Counted from the first letter of the stretch, positions 21,135 through 31,152 are shown. The stretch: 56,330 nucleotides of DNA from Geotalea toluenoxydans JCM 15764 (GCF_001311985.1 NZ_BBCJ01000029.1:1-56330), one strand, 5' to 3'. Program-made: numbers and translations. The notes: generated from the letters alone by a model not told the origin.

Positions 21135-21376
21135 TGTTCATATGTGGGTGAAAGGGGTGGCGAAGGCTCGTCCGTTCCGGCCGCCCCCGAGCTGCGGACC
21201 TTGTCTGCCTTCCGCCAGGTTCGTTTTTGAAGAATATTGCCACTACACCGTATGAAATGGACAGAGGGCGGGTGTCCGCTCGCCGCTCGCGGGCAACCTC
21301 CACTACCGAACCTCCGCCACCCCTCATGCAATACAGTTGCTGTTCGGCTTTATCCACTTTTTATGGAGGATAAATA

Positions 21377-21829
21377 ATGACCGAGACCAGCCACACCTAC
21401 CTTGTCACCTGCCCGTCATGCAAGACGGAAAACAGAGTCCCCGCTGCCAGGGAAGGGCAAGCGGGCAAGTGCGGCAACTGCCGCGGCACACTTCCTCCCC
21501 TTTACCTGCAACCGGTCCAACTGACCGACCGATCTTTCGACTCCTTCATTTCCAATTATAAAGGCCCTGTCCTTGCCGAATTCTGGGCACCCTGGTGACC
21601 GCACTGCCGCGACTTCGCACCGGTGGTGCGGGAGATTGCCAGAGACCTTGCCGGAAAAGCGGCAGTTGTTCAGATAAATACCGAGGAAAGCCCAGCCGTT
21701 GCCGCCAGGTTTGCCATAGGCGGCATACCGGCACTGCTCATTCTCAAGCAGGGAAAAACAATTGCCAGCATGAGCGGTACGCGTCCCAAGCAGACGATCA
21801 TTGACTGGGTCCGAAAAAATGCCGCCTGA
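21377..21829 (+). CDS. TrxC-like thioredoxin with in-frame UGA at the first active-site cysteine (probable selenoprotein)
   Basis: About 150 residues. An N-terminal zinc-ribbon-like segment (CPSCKTENRVPA...CGNCRG, residues 13-35) as in TrxC/Trx2 precedes a thioredoxin fold. The active site reads FWAPW-UGA-PHCRDFAPVV: the TGA (21596-21598) stands exactly where the first redox Cys of WCxxC belongs, and the same frame continues to a normal C-terminus (GGIPALLILKQGKTI). An indel cannot explain this. A hairpin starts right after the TGA. The likely product is a U-x-x-C thioredoxin, a disulfide reductase with higher nucleophilicity. The start ATG follows GGAGGATAAATA. Incorporation needs SelA/B/C, not in this window; a point mutation is the alternative. 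Confidence 0.8.
21599..21631 (+). promoter_or_regulatory. Candidate bacterial SECIS hairpin after the UGA codon
   Basis: Directly after the TGA, CCGCACTGCCG (21599-21609) pairs with CGGTGGTGCGG (21621-21631) through nine Watson-Crick and two G-T pairs, closing an 11-base apical region in which CG/CG can pair around ACTT. Bacterial SECIS elements lie immediately downstream of the Sec codon with a small apical loop, so position and shape fit. It was found by eye, not by a SECIS model. Confidence 0.55.
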
Positions 21830-21852
21830 TCGGTTATAAACGGTGCCACGCG

Positions 21853-21880
21853 TTGACATGGGGCGTTTTGGGGCTATCAT
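21853..21880 (+). promoter_or_regulatory. Candidate sigma-70 promoter of the nuo operon
   Basis: A perfect -35 TTGACA (21853-21858), a 16-base spacer and TATCAT (21875-21880) lie about 45 bases before the nuoA ATG and just after the thioredoxin stop. No operator-like palindrome is obvious. Confidence 0.6.
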
Positions 21881-21925
21881 TACACTTTGTTTAATATTTT
21901 AAAGTTGAATAAATACGGATCAGCT

Positions 21926-22335
21926 ATGCCATTTCAAATGGAGCACGTATCCCCCCAAACAGACGCAGTCTTGTCGCTGGCGCTTTACACTGCCGTCGCA
22001 ACCCTGCTTGTAGGGTTCCTGCTGCTGGTTGCCTGGTGGCTGGGGAGCAAAAGACGGACGGTGGTAAAACAGAAGCCTATGAATCGGGTATCTTTCCGAC
22101 CGGGACTGCCCGCCTGGCATATCCGGTCCCCTTTTATCTCGTTGCCATATTTTTCATCGTCTTCGATGTGGAAGCGGTGTTTATCTTTATCTGGGGAGTA
22201 GCCTGGGATGAGCTCGGTTTTCCCGGCCTTGTTCACATAACGATCTTCATTGTCATCCTGCTGCTGGGGCTGGTTTGGCTCTGGCTCAAGGGGGGGCTCG
22301 AATGGGGACCTACAAAAGGCGGTTCTAGGTTCTAG
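21926..22335 (+). CDS. nuoA: NADH-quinone oxidoreductase subunit A (frameshifted)
   Basis: Small membrane subunit at the junction of the peripheral and membrane arms of complex I. About 137 residues with three membrane helices; ESGIFPTGTARL, YLVAIFFIVFDVEAVFIFIW and the end helix are typical. A missing A in an A run near 22052 shifts the frame; corrected, it reads SKKTDGGKTEAYESG. The ATG at 21926 has only a weak ribosome binding site. First gene of the operon, followed by a heptamer repeat before nuoBCD. Confidence 0.88.
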
Positions 22336-22402
22336 GTTCTAAGTTCTAAGTTCTAGGTTAAAAAAGCATACAACATAGAACCTAGAACATAGAACGTAGA
22401 AC
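22323..22402. repeat. TTCTAGG heptamer array forming a large hairpin
   Basis: Five consecutive copies of TTCTAGG/TTCTAAG are followed after about 17 bases by the inverse sequence (TAGAACC, TAGAACA, TAGAACG). The arms can pair over roughly 25 bases. It begins within the last codons of nuoA and ends about 17 bases before the nuoBCD ATG. Spacing and unit length rule out CRISPR. It may act as an attenuator or mRNA stabiliser, or be a slippage product. Confidence 0.85.
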
Positions 22403-22418
22403 GGTTTCCAAGTCAGGA

Positions 22419-24802
22419 ATGAGCATGCAGACAAACGCCGGCACGGCAGACAACATCCTCCTGACCAACCTGGACGACCTGATCAACTGGGGGCGGGCTA
22501 ATTCGCTCTGGCCCATGTTCTTCGGGCTCTCCTGCTGCTTCGTCGAAATGATGACCTCATTCACCTCCCGCTACGATATCTCCCGCTTCGGCGCCGAAGT
22601 GCTGCGTGGCACTCCGCGGGAGGCGGACCTGATGGTCATCGCCGGCACGGTTTTCAAGAAGATGGCACCTTCCATTCTCACCCTCTACGAACAGATGGCC
22701 GAACCGCGCTGGGTTATCTCCATGGGGAGCTGCGCCAATTCCGGCGGCATGTACGACGTCTACAGCGTTGTTCAGGGGGTGAACCAGATCCTGCCGGTGG
22801 ATGTGTACGTGCCTGGCTGCCCCCCCCGCCCCGAGGCCTTCATGCAGGGGTTGATGCTGCTTCAGGAGAAGATCCGCAACGACGAGAGACCGGCTCGGCC
22901 GGTGCTGCACCTGCAGGGTGGAAGCCAGGGGACTACAGCGCCGATCCTCGTGGATGGAATATCCAAATCCCGCGATACCCGCGGTCCCGGTTTGGAAGGA
23001 ACATCAAAAAGGGGGACCTCGGTCAATCATCCCAAATTCTGGCTGTCCCGCTCCGACGAAATGTGGCGACCTCCGGCAGAAAAGCATCCGTACCCGGATT
23101 TTGGGCTTGCAGGCGAACTGGAAGGGGTTTTCGGCGAGCGGGTGAAGGTAGATCGTGAGGCAACCGACATGCTCACCTATCGTTGTCCTCCTGAGCTGGT
23201 CCCGGATGTGCTGCGACACCTGAAAAGCCGTAGCGGCAACGCCTTTGCCCGCCTGGAAGATATTGCCGCCGTCGATGATTCATGCAGGCGGCAACGGGAA
23301 CAATTTCAGGATTTCACAGTCAACTACCACCTGCTCTGCTTCGATACTCCCGGCCATATCCGCATCAAAACGGAGCTTTCCGGCGCGACTCCCCAACTGC
23401 CGACAGTGACCGGCATCTTCCCCGCAGCTAACTGGTATGAGCGGGAAGTTTTCGACATGTACGGCATTCACGTTGCCGGTCATCCCAATCTGCGCCGCAT
23501 CCTCATGCCGGAGGAATGGCAGGGGCACCCCCTGCGCAAGGAGCATCCGTTCCGCGCCACTGAGATGCCCCCCTATACGGTTGAGGATGCACGCAAGTTG
23601 CAGCCGCTGCCGGCAGGGGAATTTTTCGAGAGGGTCGACGATGAGACCCTCATTCTCAACCTGGGCCCTCAGCATCCCGGCACCCATGGCGTTATTCGCT
23701 TCATCCTCAAGCTCAATGGCGAAGAAGTCACCGATATGGACACGAATATCGGCTTTCATCACCGGGCAGCGGAAAAGATGGGGGAGAGGCAGCACTGGAA
23801 TCAGTACATTCCCTATACTGACCGCATCGACTATCTGGCCGGGGTGCAGAACAATCTGGCTACGTTAACAGTGTGGAAAAACTCTGCAGCATCACCGTTC
23901 CCGACCGGGCCGTCACCATCAGGGTCATGCTGGCCGAGTTGTTCCGCATCGCCAGTCACCTGGTCTGGCTCGGCACCTTTGCCGCCGATTTGGGAGCGAT
24001 GACGCCGGTTTTTTACACCTTCACCGACCGGGAGAAGATTTTCGACATCGTCGAGATGATCACCGGCGGCCGCATGCATCCCGCCTGGTTCCGCATCGGC
24101 GGGGTTGCTGAAGATCTTCCCCAGGGGTGGGAGGCGCCGGTGCGGGAATTCCTGGCCTGGTTTCCCCCTCGGCTGAAGGAATACGAGGACCTGCTCAACG
24201 GCAACCCTATCTTTACAGCCCGGCTCAGGGGGGTGGGGGTCATCACCCGTGCCGAAGCCATGGAATGGGGTGTCAGCGGCCCTAACCTGCGCGCCTGCGG
24301 CTTTGACTGGGATCTGCGCAAGAAGATGCCCTACGCCGGCTATGACCGTTTTGATTTCCAGGTGGCAGTGGCTGAGGGTGGGGACTGCTGGGCGAGATAC
24401 TTGGTGCGGTTGGAAGAGATGCGCCAGTCCATGGGCATTGTCCGCCAGTGCCTGGACAACATGCCGGCTGGACGCTGGATTACTGAAGAATACCGGTATG
24501 TCATCCCACAGAAACCTGACACCTTGAGCGACATCGAGTCACTTATCCATCACTTCGTCAACTCTACCCGCGGCATCACCCCGCCCCGTGGAGAAACCTA
24601 TGCGGCAATCGAGGCTCCCAAGGGGGAAAACGGCTATTTCGTAGTCTCCGATGGCATCAATATCCCTTACCGGGTGCGGATTCGGACCCCGAGCTTTCCA
24701 CACATCCAGGCGCTTCCCATCATGAGCAGGGGATGGCTTTTGGCCGATTTTCTGGCCATTATCGGCTCCATTGATTTCGTGTTGGCCGACGTGGATAGAT
24801 GA
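22419..24802 (+). CDS. nuoBCD: NADH-quinone oxidoreductase fused subunits B/C/D (frameshifted)
   Basis: A ~795-residue triple fusion. NuoB (~1-165) holds the N2 [4Fe-4S] ligands in [20 protein letters not shown] and [10 protein letters not shown]. NuoC (~215-380) includes [19 protein letters not shown] and LRKEHPF. NuoD (~400-795) includes [16 protein letters not shown] and [12 protein letters not shown], the quinone-site region. No stop or start separates the parts, so one polypeptide forms most of the Q module. One missing C near 23862 shifts the frame inside NuoD; corrected, it gives [16 protein letters not shown]. coli fuses only C and D; BCD fusions are known but uncommon, and I recall them in some deltaproteobacteria. 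Confidence 0.93.
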
Positions 24803-24804
24803 AA

Positions 24805-24873
24805 AAAAAGCCTAACCCCTCCTGTCCTCTTTAGGCACTGCGGGTCCCCTTAACAAAGAGGGGCGGGGGGTGT
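24805..24873. repeat. Palindromic repeat between nuoBCD and nuoE
   Basis: Pyrimidine-rich CCCCTCCTGTCCTCTTT is answered by AAAGAGGGGCGGGGGG, an imperfect inverted repeat filling the spacer. It resembles the other CCCCTCCC/GGGAGGGG elements of this operon. Confidence 0.65.
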
Positions 24874-24887
24874 TATGAAGGAACAGA

Positions 24888-25397
24888 ATGATTCCCGAAT
24901 TGCTCAAACAAGAACTTGCATCCCGTATCGCCCATGCTGTTACCCCGCGTGAGGCGGCAGTTGACGTGATGAAGGAACTGCAACTCCACTATGGCTGGCT
25001 GACCGACGAGGCGGTTGTAGAGGCTGCCGGTTTGCTGGGCCTGTCGCCGCTACAGGTGGAGGAATTGGCCACCTTCTACGAAATGATTTATCGCCAGCCG
25101 GTGGGAAAGCAGGTCATCCACGTCTGCGACTCCATTTCCTGCTGGGCCATGGGTGGGGAAACGATGATGGCTCATCTGGCAGGACTTCTGGGGATAAAGC
25201 CGGGAGAAACCACGGCGGACGGACAATTTACCCTGCTCCCCTGTGCCTGCCTGGGTAATTGCGGTGACGGCCCGACCATGATGATCGGTGAGAAAATATA
25301 CGGCAAGTTGACCGCACCCCTGTTGACCGAGATGGTCGGCTGGTTTCGGGGGGCGGCAATAGAGACGCCGGACAGCCACTCAAGGAGCATGCCATGA
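24888..25397 (+). CDS. nuoE: NADH-quinone oxidoreductase subunit E
   Basis: The 24-kDa [2Fe-2S] subunit of the NADH-oxidising module, 169 residues without a frameshift. The four cluster ligands are visible in CDSISCW and [11 protein letters not shown]. The thioredoxin-like fold is preceded by the usual helical domain ([20 protein letters not shown]). ATG at 24888 follows GAAGGAAC. Its TGA overlaps the start of the DUF488 gene (ATGA at 25394-25397), an odd partner within a nuo operon. Confidence 0.93.
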   Translation: MIPELLKQELASRIAHAVTPREAAVDVMKELQLHYGWLTDEAVVEAAGLLGLSPLQVEELATFYEMIYRQPVGKQVIHVCDSISCWAMGGETMMAHLAGLLGIKPGETTADGQFTLLPCACLGNCGDGPTMMIGEKIYGKLTAPLLTEMVGWFRGAAIETPDSHSRSMP

Positions 25398-25738
25398 TCA
25401 GGATCAAAAGGATTTACGATCCCCCCGAGGCAACCGATGGCAGGCGGCTGCTGGTTGATCGCCTTTGGCCGCGGGGGCTGGCCAAAGAAAAAGCCCAGGT
25501 TGACGACTGGCTCAAGGAACTGGCCCCCAGCAGCGAGTTGCGTACCTGGTTCGGCCACGACCCCGCCAAATGGGAAGAATTTCGCCGCCGCTATGAAGAA
25601 GAGCTGCAGGGGCAAAGGGAACAACTGGCAAAGCTGCATGCCGAGTCGGAAAAACGAACGGTGACCCTGCTTTATGCGGCCAAGGATGAAGAGCATAACA
25701 ATGCAGCGGTGTTGAAGGAGTTGGTCGGCAACGCCTGA
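25394..25738 (+). CDS. DUF488 family protein inserted between nuoE and nuoF
   Basis: A 114-residue cytoplasmic protein with the family signature [20 protein letters not shown] near the N-terminus, PRGLAKE next, and HNNAAVL near the end. The function is unknown. Its start overlaps the nuoE stop by four bases, so it is co-translated with complex I genes. It is not a complex I subunit in characterised organisms, so any link to the enzyme is inferred only from the coupling. A short palindromic repeat follows. Confidence 0.88.
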   Translation: MIRIKRIYDPPEATDGRRLLVDRLWPRGLAKEKAQVDDWLKELAPSSELRTWFGHDPAKWEEFRRRYEEELQGQREQLAKLHAESEKRTVTLLYAAKDEEHNNAAVLKELVGNA

Positions 25739-25742
25739 TGCT

Positions 25743-25785
25743 GAAATCACCCTCCCCCTTGCCCCCTCCCATCAAGAGGGGGAAC
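25743..25785. repeat. Short palindromic repeat between DUF488 gene and nuoF
   Basis: CCCTCCCCCTTGCCCCCTCC followed by CAAGAGGGGGAAC; a short version of the pyrimidine/purine inverted repeats seen in other nuo spacers. Confidence 0.55.
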
Positions 25786-25826
25786 TGATTGAAGCTTAAG
25801 TTTGGGCATATTGCTCCAAGGCAGCT

Positions 25827-27088
25827 ATGGAACAGGTTCTTTTTCGATATAATCGCCCCGGCCGGGCGGCAACCTTTGCCGAGTATTGCGGCGAGGGGGA
25901 TTCGACGCCCTGAAGCAGGCGCTGGCGGGGCTGTCGCCGGACCAGGTGCAGCAGATGGTCATCGATTCGGGGCTCCGGGGACGCGGCGGGGCCGGGTTTC
26001 CCACCGGCAAGAAGTGGTCCTTTGTCCCCCGCAACCTCCCCGGTCCCCGCTGGCTCATCTGCAACTGCGATGAAATGGAACCGGGAACCTACAAGGACCG
26101 GGTGCTGCTGGAGGCCAATCCCTATTCCCTCATCGAAGGCATCCTCCTTGCCTGCTATGCCATCGGCGTCCATCATGCCTTCATCTTCATCCGTCGTGGC
26201 TATGAAACGGCGGCGGCCAACCTTCGCCATGGGATTGCCGAGGCAGATAAGGCGGGATTCATCGGCGACAACATTATGGGAAGCGGCTTCAGCTGTGCCA
26301 TCGATGTCCATGTTTCCGCCGGCCGTTATATCTGCGGCGAAGAAACGGCACTGATGAATGCCCTGGAGGGAAAACGTGCCAATCCGCGTTCCAAACCTCC
26401 CTTTCCTGCAGTGAAAGGGCTGTGGGGCGGGCCGACGGTGGTGAACAACGTGGAGACCCTGGCGAATATCCCGGCGATTATCGCGAAAGGTTCCGCCTGG
26501 TTCAAGGGGCTGGCGAAAGTGCCCGAGGCGGCAGGAACGAAGCTCTTCTGTATCAGCGGCCATGTGCGGAATACGGTCTGTGTGGAGCTTCCCATGGGAA
26601 TGACCCTGGGGGAGATCATGGACGGGCCGTGCGGCGGCATGCTGCCCGGCAGGAAGTTCAAGGCCTGCATTCCCGGCGGCGCTTCCACCCCCTTTTTCAC
26701 TGCCGATCACTTTGCTGTCCCCATGGATTTCGATGCCGTGGCCAAGGCGGGGTCCCGGCTTGGCACCGGCGGCATCGTCGTCTTCGACGAAAACACCTGC
26801 ATGGTCGGCGTCACCCTCAACCTGATCCGCTTTTTTGCCAGGGAATCGTGCGGCTGGTGTACCCCCTGCCGGGAAGGGCTTCCCTTCGTTCGTGAGGTGT
26901 TGACCCGCATGGAGCACGGCCAGGGGAGGGAGGAGGACTTGGAGATTCTCCGGGAGCACGTGAAATATCTCAACTATTCCTTCTGCGCCCTGGCCCCAGG
27001 AGCCATGGGCCCGGTGGAAGGGTTGCTGCGCCTCTTCGAGGACGAGATCCGGGAACATATCAGGAAGAGGGGCTGTCCCTTTAAGTGA
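25827..27088 (+). CDS. nuoF: NADH-quinone oxidoreductase subunit F (frameshifted)
   Basis: The 51-kDa subunit that binds NADH, FMN and the N3 [4Fe-4S] cluster. About 420 residues, starting MEQVLFRYNRPGRAATFAEY. A missing G in GAGGGGGA near 25892 separates the first ~22 codons from the rest; corrected, it reads CGEGGFDALKQALAG. Signature GLRGRGGAGFPTGKKW is the NADH/FMN loop, YICGEETALMNALEG is the flavin region, and ESCGWCTPCREG plus the Cys in NYSFCAL bind the cluster. It is separated from nuoG by another short repeat. Confidence 0.93.
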
Positions 27089-27093
27089 CGCAG

Positions 27094-27131
27094 TTCATAT
27101 CCCCCCTCCCTTGATGGAGAGGGGCCTTTTT
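27094..27131. repeat. Short palindromic repeat between nuoF and nuoG
   Basis: CCCCCCTCCCTTGATGGAGA followed by GGGGCCTTTTTT; the weak stem and T run could also act as a leaky intra-operon terminator. Confidence 0.5.
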
Positions 27132-27155
27132 TAAAAGTCAAACACACAGAATTCA

Positions 27156-29045
27156 ATGCCGAAATTGACCATCGATAACATACCCGTTGAGGTGCCGGCC
27201 GGGACCAACGTCCTGGAAGCGGCCAGGCAGGTGGGCGTCTGGATTCCCCACTTCTGCTATCATCCTGCCCTGGGGAGTGTTGGCGCGTGCCGCTTTGCGC
27301 CATGAAATTCCTGGAAGGACCGGTGAAAGGGGTGCAGATGTCGTGCATGATCCCGGCACAGGACGGCATGGTTGTCTCCACCACCGATGGCGAAGCGGCA
27401 AAGATGCGGCAGATGGTCATCGAGTGGCTGATGATCAACCACCCCCACGACTGCCCGTCTGCGACGAGGGGGGCGAATGCCTGCTCCAGGACTACACCAT
27501 CGCCGGCGGTCACGGTATCCGCCGCTACCGGGGAAAGAAGCGGACCTTCAACAACCAGTTCCTGGGGCCGTACATCGAACACGAGATGAACCGCTGCATC
27601 GAGTGCTACCGCTGCGTCCGCTTCTACCAGGATTTTGCCGGCGGAACAGATTTCGGCGTCATGGGGAGCGCCGGCCGGGCCTATTTCGGCCGCTTTCGGG
27701 ATGGACAGTTGCAGTCCCCCTTTTCCGGCAATCTTGTCGATATATGTCCTACCGGCGTTTTTACCGACAAGACGGCAAGGTTCCGCGCCCGTTACTGGGA
27801 TTACGACATGGCTCCCTCCATCTGCCCCCACTGCTCTCTGGGCTGCAATACCATTCCTGCGGCCCGTTACCGGGAACTGCTCAAGACCATGGCCCGCAGA
27901 AACGATGCCGTCAACGGCTGGTTCATCTGCGACCGGGGGCGGTTCGCAAAATACCCGGTCAACGACCCGGCCAGGCCACGCGCTCCAGGCATAGACGGTG
28001 TGGAGGCAAGCTGGGATCAGGCTCTTGATGCACTTGTCCAGAGGCTCGGGGAGGTTACGGCACTGCACGGCCAGGGAAGTATCGCCGTCGTCGGCTCACC
28101 CCGTCTTTCCCTGGAGGGGCTGGTCATGCTTCCCCTGCTGGCGGAAACAATGGGGAGCGGCAACTTCTGTTTCTTTACCGACAAGGATGAGTCAGACAAG
28201 GCTAAGGCGGCAGTCGAAAAACTTACTCTAGCCAATTCCGCCTCCATGGCCGATGTGCAGACCGCCGATGCAGTGATCGTCATGGCCTGCGACCTGCTGG
28301 CGGAAGGGGCGATGATGGCCCTGGCGGTACGCCAGGCATGGCGCAACGGAGCACGCGTCTTTCTCCTGAAGGCCAACGTGGGTGCACTGACGGCGGAGGT
28401 CGGCATTGTTGCCGAGGCGGTGGATTCCCTTTCGGCCATACCTTTTGCGGATTTCAAAAGACCGGTGGTCATCTGCGGTACCGCCCAGGCAGATACAGCC
28501 ACCATCGAGAAGGCGGCCGATGCAGGCGCTAAAATTTCCTATCTGTTTTCCGGAGCAAACGCCTTTGCCGCGGCACGCTTGTCATTGAAACATGGGGCCC
28601 GCGATCTGCAGACAGTCGTTGCCGGAGGAAAAATAAAGGGTATCATTGCCTTTGAGGCGGACCTGGCGGCAGACCTGGTGGAAAAACTTCCCTTTGTGGC
28701 CATTGCCGATTATATGCCTTCGGATCTCACCGGGAAGGCCTCGGTTTTTCTTCCCGCCACCACTACCATCGAGATGGACGGCACCTTCATCAATAACGAA
28801 GGGCGAGCCAGCGCTTCAAAAAGGTCATTGAACCCGGGCTGCCCATAAAAGGACTCGACCCGGCGCTCCACCCACCCCACATGCACCGGTTGGCGTCACC
28901 TGGTGGTGAAGTACGGCCGTCCTGGCAGATCATAGCCGCTCTGATAGAGCTCCTCAGCGGAGAGAAGATAGTAGAACCCCTTGTCGGGCAATGGGAGAAG
29001 TTGCGCGATCTGGATGCGGAAAGCGGCGGCCTGAGCATATTATGA
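27156..29045 (+). CDS. nuoG: NADH-quinone oxidoreductase subunit G (frameshifted)
   Basis: Iron-sulfur-rich subunit of the peripheral arm, ~630 residues. The N-terminal ferredoxin domain (MPKLTIDNIPVEVPAGTNVL, cysteines in HFCYHP and CAMK), a His-Cys [4Fe-4S] region (INHPHDCP, CDEGGECLLQDY), a second cluster (NRCIECYRCVRFYQ) and CPHCSLGCN, the extra cluster seen in some G subunits, lead into a shortened molybdopterin-oxidoreductase-like domain with no cofactor expected. Three frameshifts break it: near 27285, 27463 and 28810. After the last one the frame ends RDLDAESGGLSIL with TGA at 29043-29045. The ATG has no strong ribosome binding site. Confidence 0.9.
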
Positions 29046-29057
29046 TGGTGAATTACT

Positions 29058-30055
29058 GTGAACATTGATTCCTTGGACATACTGCTGATCACGGCAAAGA
29101 TCGGAGCCGTCTTCCTCGTCATCCTCACCACGGCGGCTATCTGGTCTTTGCCGAACGGCGCATCCTGGCTGGATCCAGGACCGGAAAGGGCCGAACCGGG
29201 TCGGGCCCATGGGGCTTCTGCAGCCGGTGGCCGATGTGATCAAGATGCTGACCAAGGAAGACATGCTGCCTGCGGCGGCGGACAAATGGCTTTTTTACCT
29301 GGCACCGGCCATGGCGGCAATTCCGGCCATCATGACCTTCGCCGTCATTCCCTTCGGCGCACCGGTGACTCTTTTCGGCCGGCAGATCCCCATGCAGGTG
29401 GCCGATCTGCACGTGGGAATTCTTTTTTTCATGGCCCTTTCATCCATTGCCGTCTATGGCGTTGCCCTGGGTGGGTGGGCCTCCAATTCCAAGTACGCCC
29501 TTCTCGGCAGCATCCGCGGCCTTGCCCAGCTCATCTCCTACGAGCTTTCCATGGGACTCTCGCTGGTGCCGGTAGTGATGCTCGCCCGCTCCTTTCGCCT
29601 TTCCGAGATCGTCAACGCCCAGGCAGGCGTCTGGTTCATCGTTTACCAGCATTGGCATTCGTCATCTTCCTCATCAGCATCATTGCCGAATGCAGGCGCA
29701 TACCCTTCGACTTCCTGAAGCGGAAGGGGAACTGGTGGCGGGCTTCCATTCCGAATACTCGGGGATGCGCTTCGGCCTGTTCTTCGTCGGCGAATATATC
29801 AACATCATCGTCCTCGGCGCCCTGGCTACTACTTTCTTCCTCGGGGGCTGGCACGGTCCACTGCTTCCGCCTGTCGTCTGGTTCTTCCTCAAGACCCTGG
29901 CCTTCACCTTCCTCTTTATCTGGGTACGCGGCACCTTGCCGCGGCTGCGCTACGACCAGCTCATGCATCTGGGATGGAAGCTTCTAACGCCACTGGCGCT
30001 GGTCAACATTGTGGTAACCGGCTGGTATTTAACGCTTTCCGGGAGCTTCCGATAA
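29058..30055 (+). CDS. nuoH: NADH-quinone oxidoreductase subunit H (frameshifted)
   Basis: Membrane subunit that lines the quinone chamber; ~332 residues, eight or so helices. A GTG at 29058, 12 bases after the nuoG stop, starts [19 protein letters not shown]. Frameshifts near 29135 and 29165 break the cytoplasmic loop that should read [19 protein letters not shown]; further ones lie near 29645 and 29715, where the conserved [20 protein letters not shown] is restored on correction. The C-terminal part ([19 protein letters not shown]) is typical. At least three indels in one gene make it among the worst affected in the window. Confidence 0.9.
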
Positions 30056-30088
30056 CCAACCATTTCAGATGTAAAAGGAGGAGATGCG

Positions 30089-30516
30089 ATGAGTGAGAAT
30101 TTGAATGAAATCGACGACCAAGGACACACTCCCCTGATTGAGGCGGCAAAATCAGGGGATGTGGGGGCAATCAAGGATCTTCTCAGCCGTGGGGCCGATC
30201 TCAATGCCAAAAGCAACAAAGGCAAAACGGCCCTTCATTACGCCGCAGCCAACGGCAGGGCCATTGCCATCAAGGAGCTCCTGGCGGCGGGGGCCGAAGT
30301 GGACCCACGGGACCGGGAATGGCATACACCGCTGATGCTTGCCGCCATTTACGGCTGCAACGAATGTGTCCAGGATCTTTTGAGTTCCGGGGCGGATGTC
30401 AATGCCCGAACCCTGGCAGGCAACACAGCATATATTTATGCAGAAAGCAATGATCATCGGACACTGCCGGGATACTTAAAAAGGTGTTGAGAGCCAAGCC
30501 CCATGCCATTGGGTAG
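30089..30516 (+). CDS. Ankyrin-repeat protein inserted between nuoH and nuoI (frameshifted at the end)
   Basis: A ~142-residue cytoplasmic protein made of about four ankyrin repeats: DDQGHTPLIEAAKSGDV, NKGKTALHYAAANGRA, DREWHTPLMLAAIYGCN and AGNTAYIYAESNDH. A strong ribosome binding site (AAAAGGAGG) precedes the ATG. One missing base near 30459 replaces the true end; corrected, the last helix reads DTAGILKKVLRAKPHAIG with TAG at 30514-30516. Ankyrin repeats mediate protein contacts, so it could be an assembly factor for complex I, but this rests only on its place in the operon. Confidence 0.85.
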
Positions 30517-30520
30517 CTCC

Positions 30521-30597
30521 CTCCCCCCTCCGACCTCCCCCCGCTGGGGGAAGAGTTTGCTCCCTCCCCCAGCGGGGGAGGGTTGGGGTGGGGGAAG
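30521..30597. repeat. Palindromic repeat between ankyrin gene and nuoI
   Basis: CTCCCCCCGCTGGGGG and CCCCCAGCGGGGGAG face each other about 17 bases apart, flanked by further CCTCCC / GGGTGGGG arms. Each half is itself nearly palindromic. It fits the REP-like elements of this operon and leaves room only for the nuoI ribosome binding site. Confidence 0.75.
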
Positions 30598-30621
30598 ATG
30601 TTAAGCTGAACAAGGAGATTC

Positions 30622-31152
30622 ATGTCTGTCTTTGCGGACATAAAAGCACTGTCGCTCGGCCTGTGGACCACCTGGAAGCACATCTTCCGCAGGCCGTTGA
30701 CTATCCAGTACCCGGAGGAAAAACGGACGCCATATCCCCGCTTCCGGGCGCGCATCGTCCTCACCCGTGATCCTGACGGCGGCGAACGCTGCGTGGCCTG
30801 TTATCTCTGTTCGGCGGCCTGCCCGGTGGACTGCATCTCCATGCAATCGGCGGAAGGCCCCAAAGGGCGGCGCTATGCCGAGTGGTTCCGCATCAATTTC
30901 GCCCGCTGCATTTACTGTGGCCTCTGCGCCGAGGCCTGCCCGACCCTTGCCATCCAGATGACCACCGACTACGAGTTCTGCAAACGGGACATCATGGAGA
31001 TGATCTACGAGAAGGAAGACCTGCTCATCGACGGCTGCGGCAAGGACGATAGCTACAATTTCTATCGCCATGCGGGGATCGGCGTGGTCAACCCACGAGG
31101 GGGCAATGTGGATGAGGAACCACCGGTTGATGCACGCACACTTATGCCGTAA
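30622..31152 (+). CDS. nuoI: NADH-quinone oxidoreductase subunit I
   Basis: Carries clusters N6a and N6b that pass electrons to NuoB. 176 residues, no frameshift. Two ferredoxin motifs: [15 protein letters not shown] (~57-71) and [12 protein letters not shown] (~96-107). The start [15 protein letters not shown] follows AAGGAG. The tail [17 protein letters not shown] is short and polar. Confidence 0.94.
   Translation: MSVFADIKALSLGLWTTWKHIFRRPLTIQYPEEKRTPYPRFRARIVLTRDPDGGERCVACYLCSAACPVDCISMQSAEGPKGRRYAEWFRINFARCIYCGLCAEACPTLAIQMTTDYEFCKRDIMEMIYEKEDLLIDGCGKDDSYNFYRHAGIGVVNPRGGNVDEEPPVDARTLMP

Noticed and set aside
15326..21285. Shared GCGGGTGTC..GCTCGCCGCT text at about 15330 and 21267 as a regulatory repeat
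   Set aside because: Only about 20 bases are shared, at unrelated positions relative to genes; too little to call a repeat family.
21596..21598. UGA as an indel artefact like the other breaks
   Set aside because: The same reading frame carries thioredoxin sequence on both sides, so no base is gained or lost; only a substitution or true Sec codon fits.
22323..22402. CRISPR array
   Set aside because: Units are 7 bases with no unique spacers, and the second half is an inverse copy.
25796..27058. 420-codon open frame on the minus strand opposite nuoF
   Set aside because: It mirrors a clear nuoF gene, has no ribosome binding site or family motif, and arises from the GC-rich codon bias of the sense gene.
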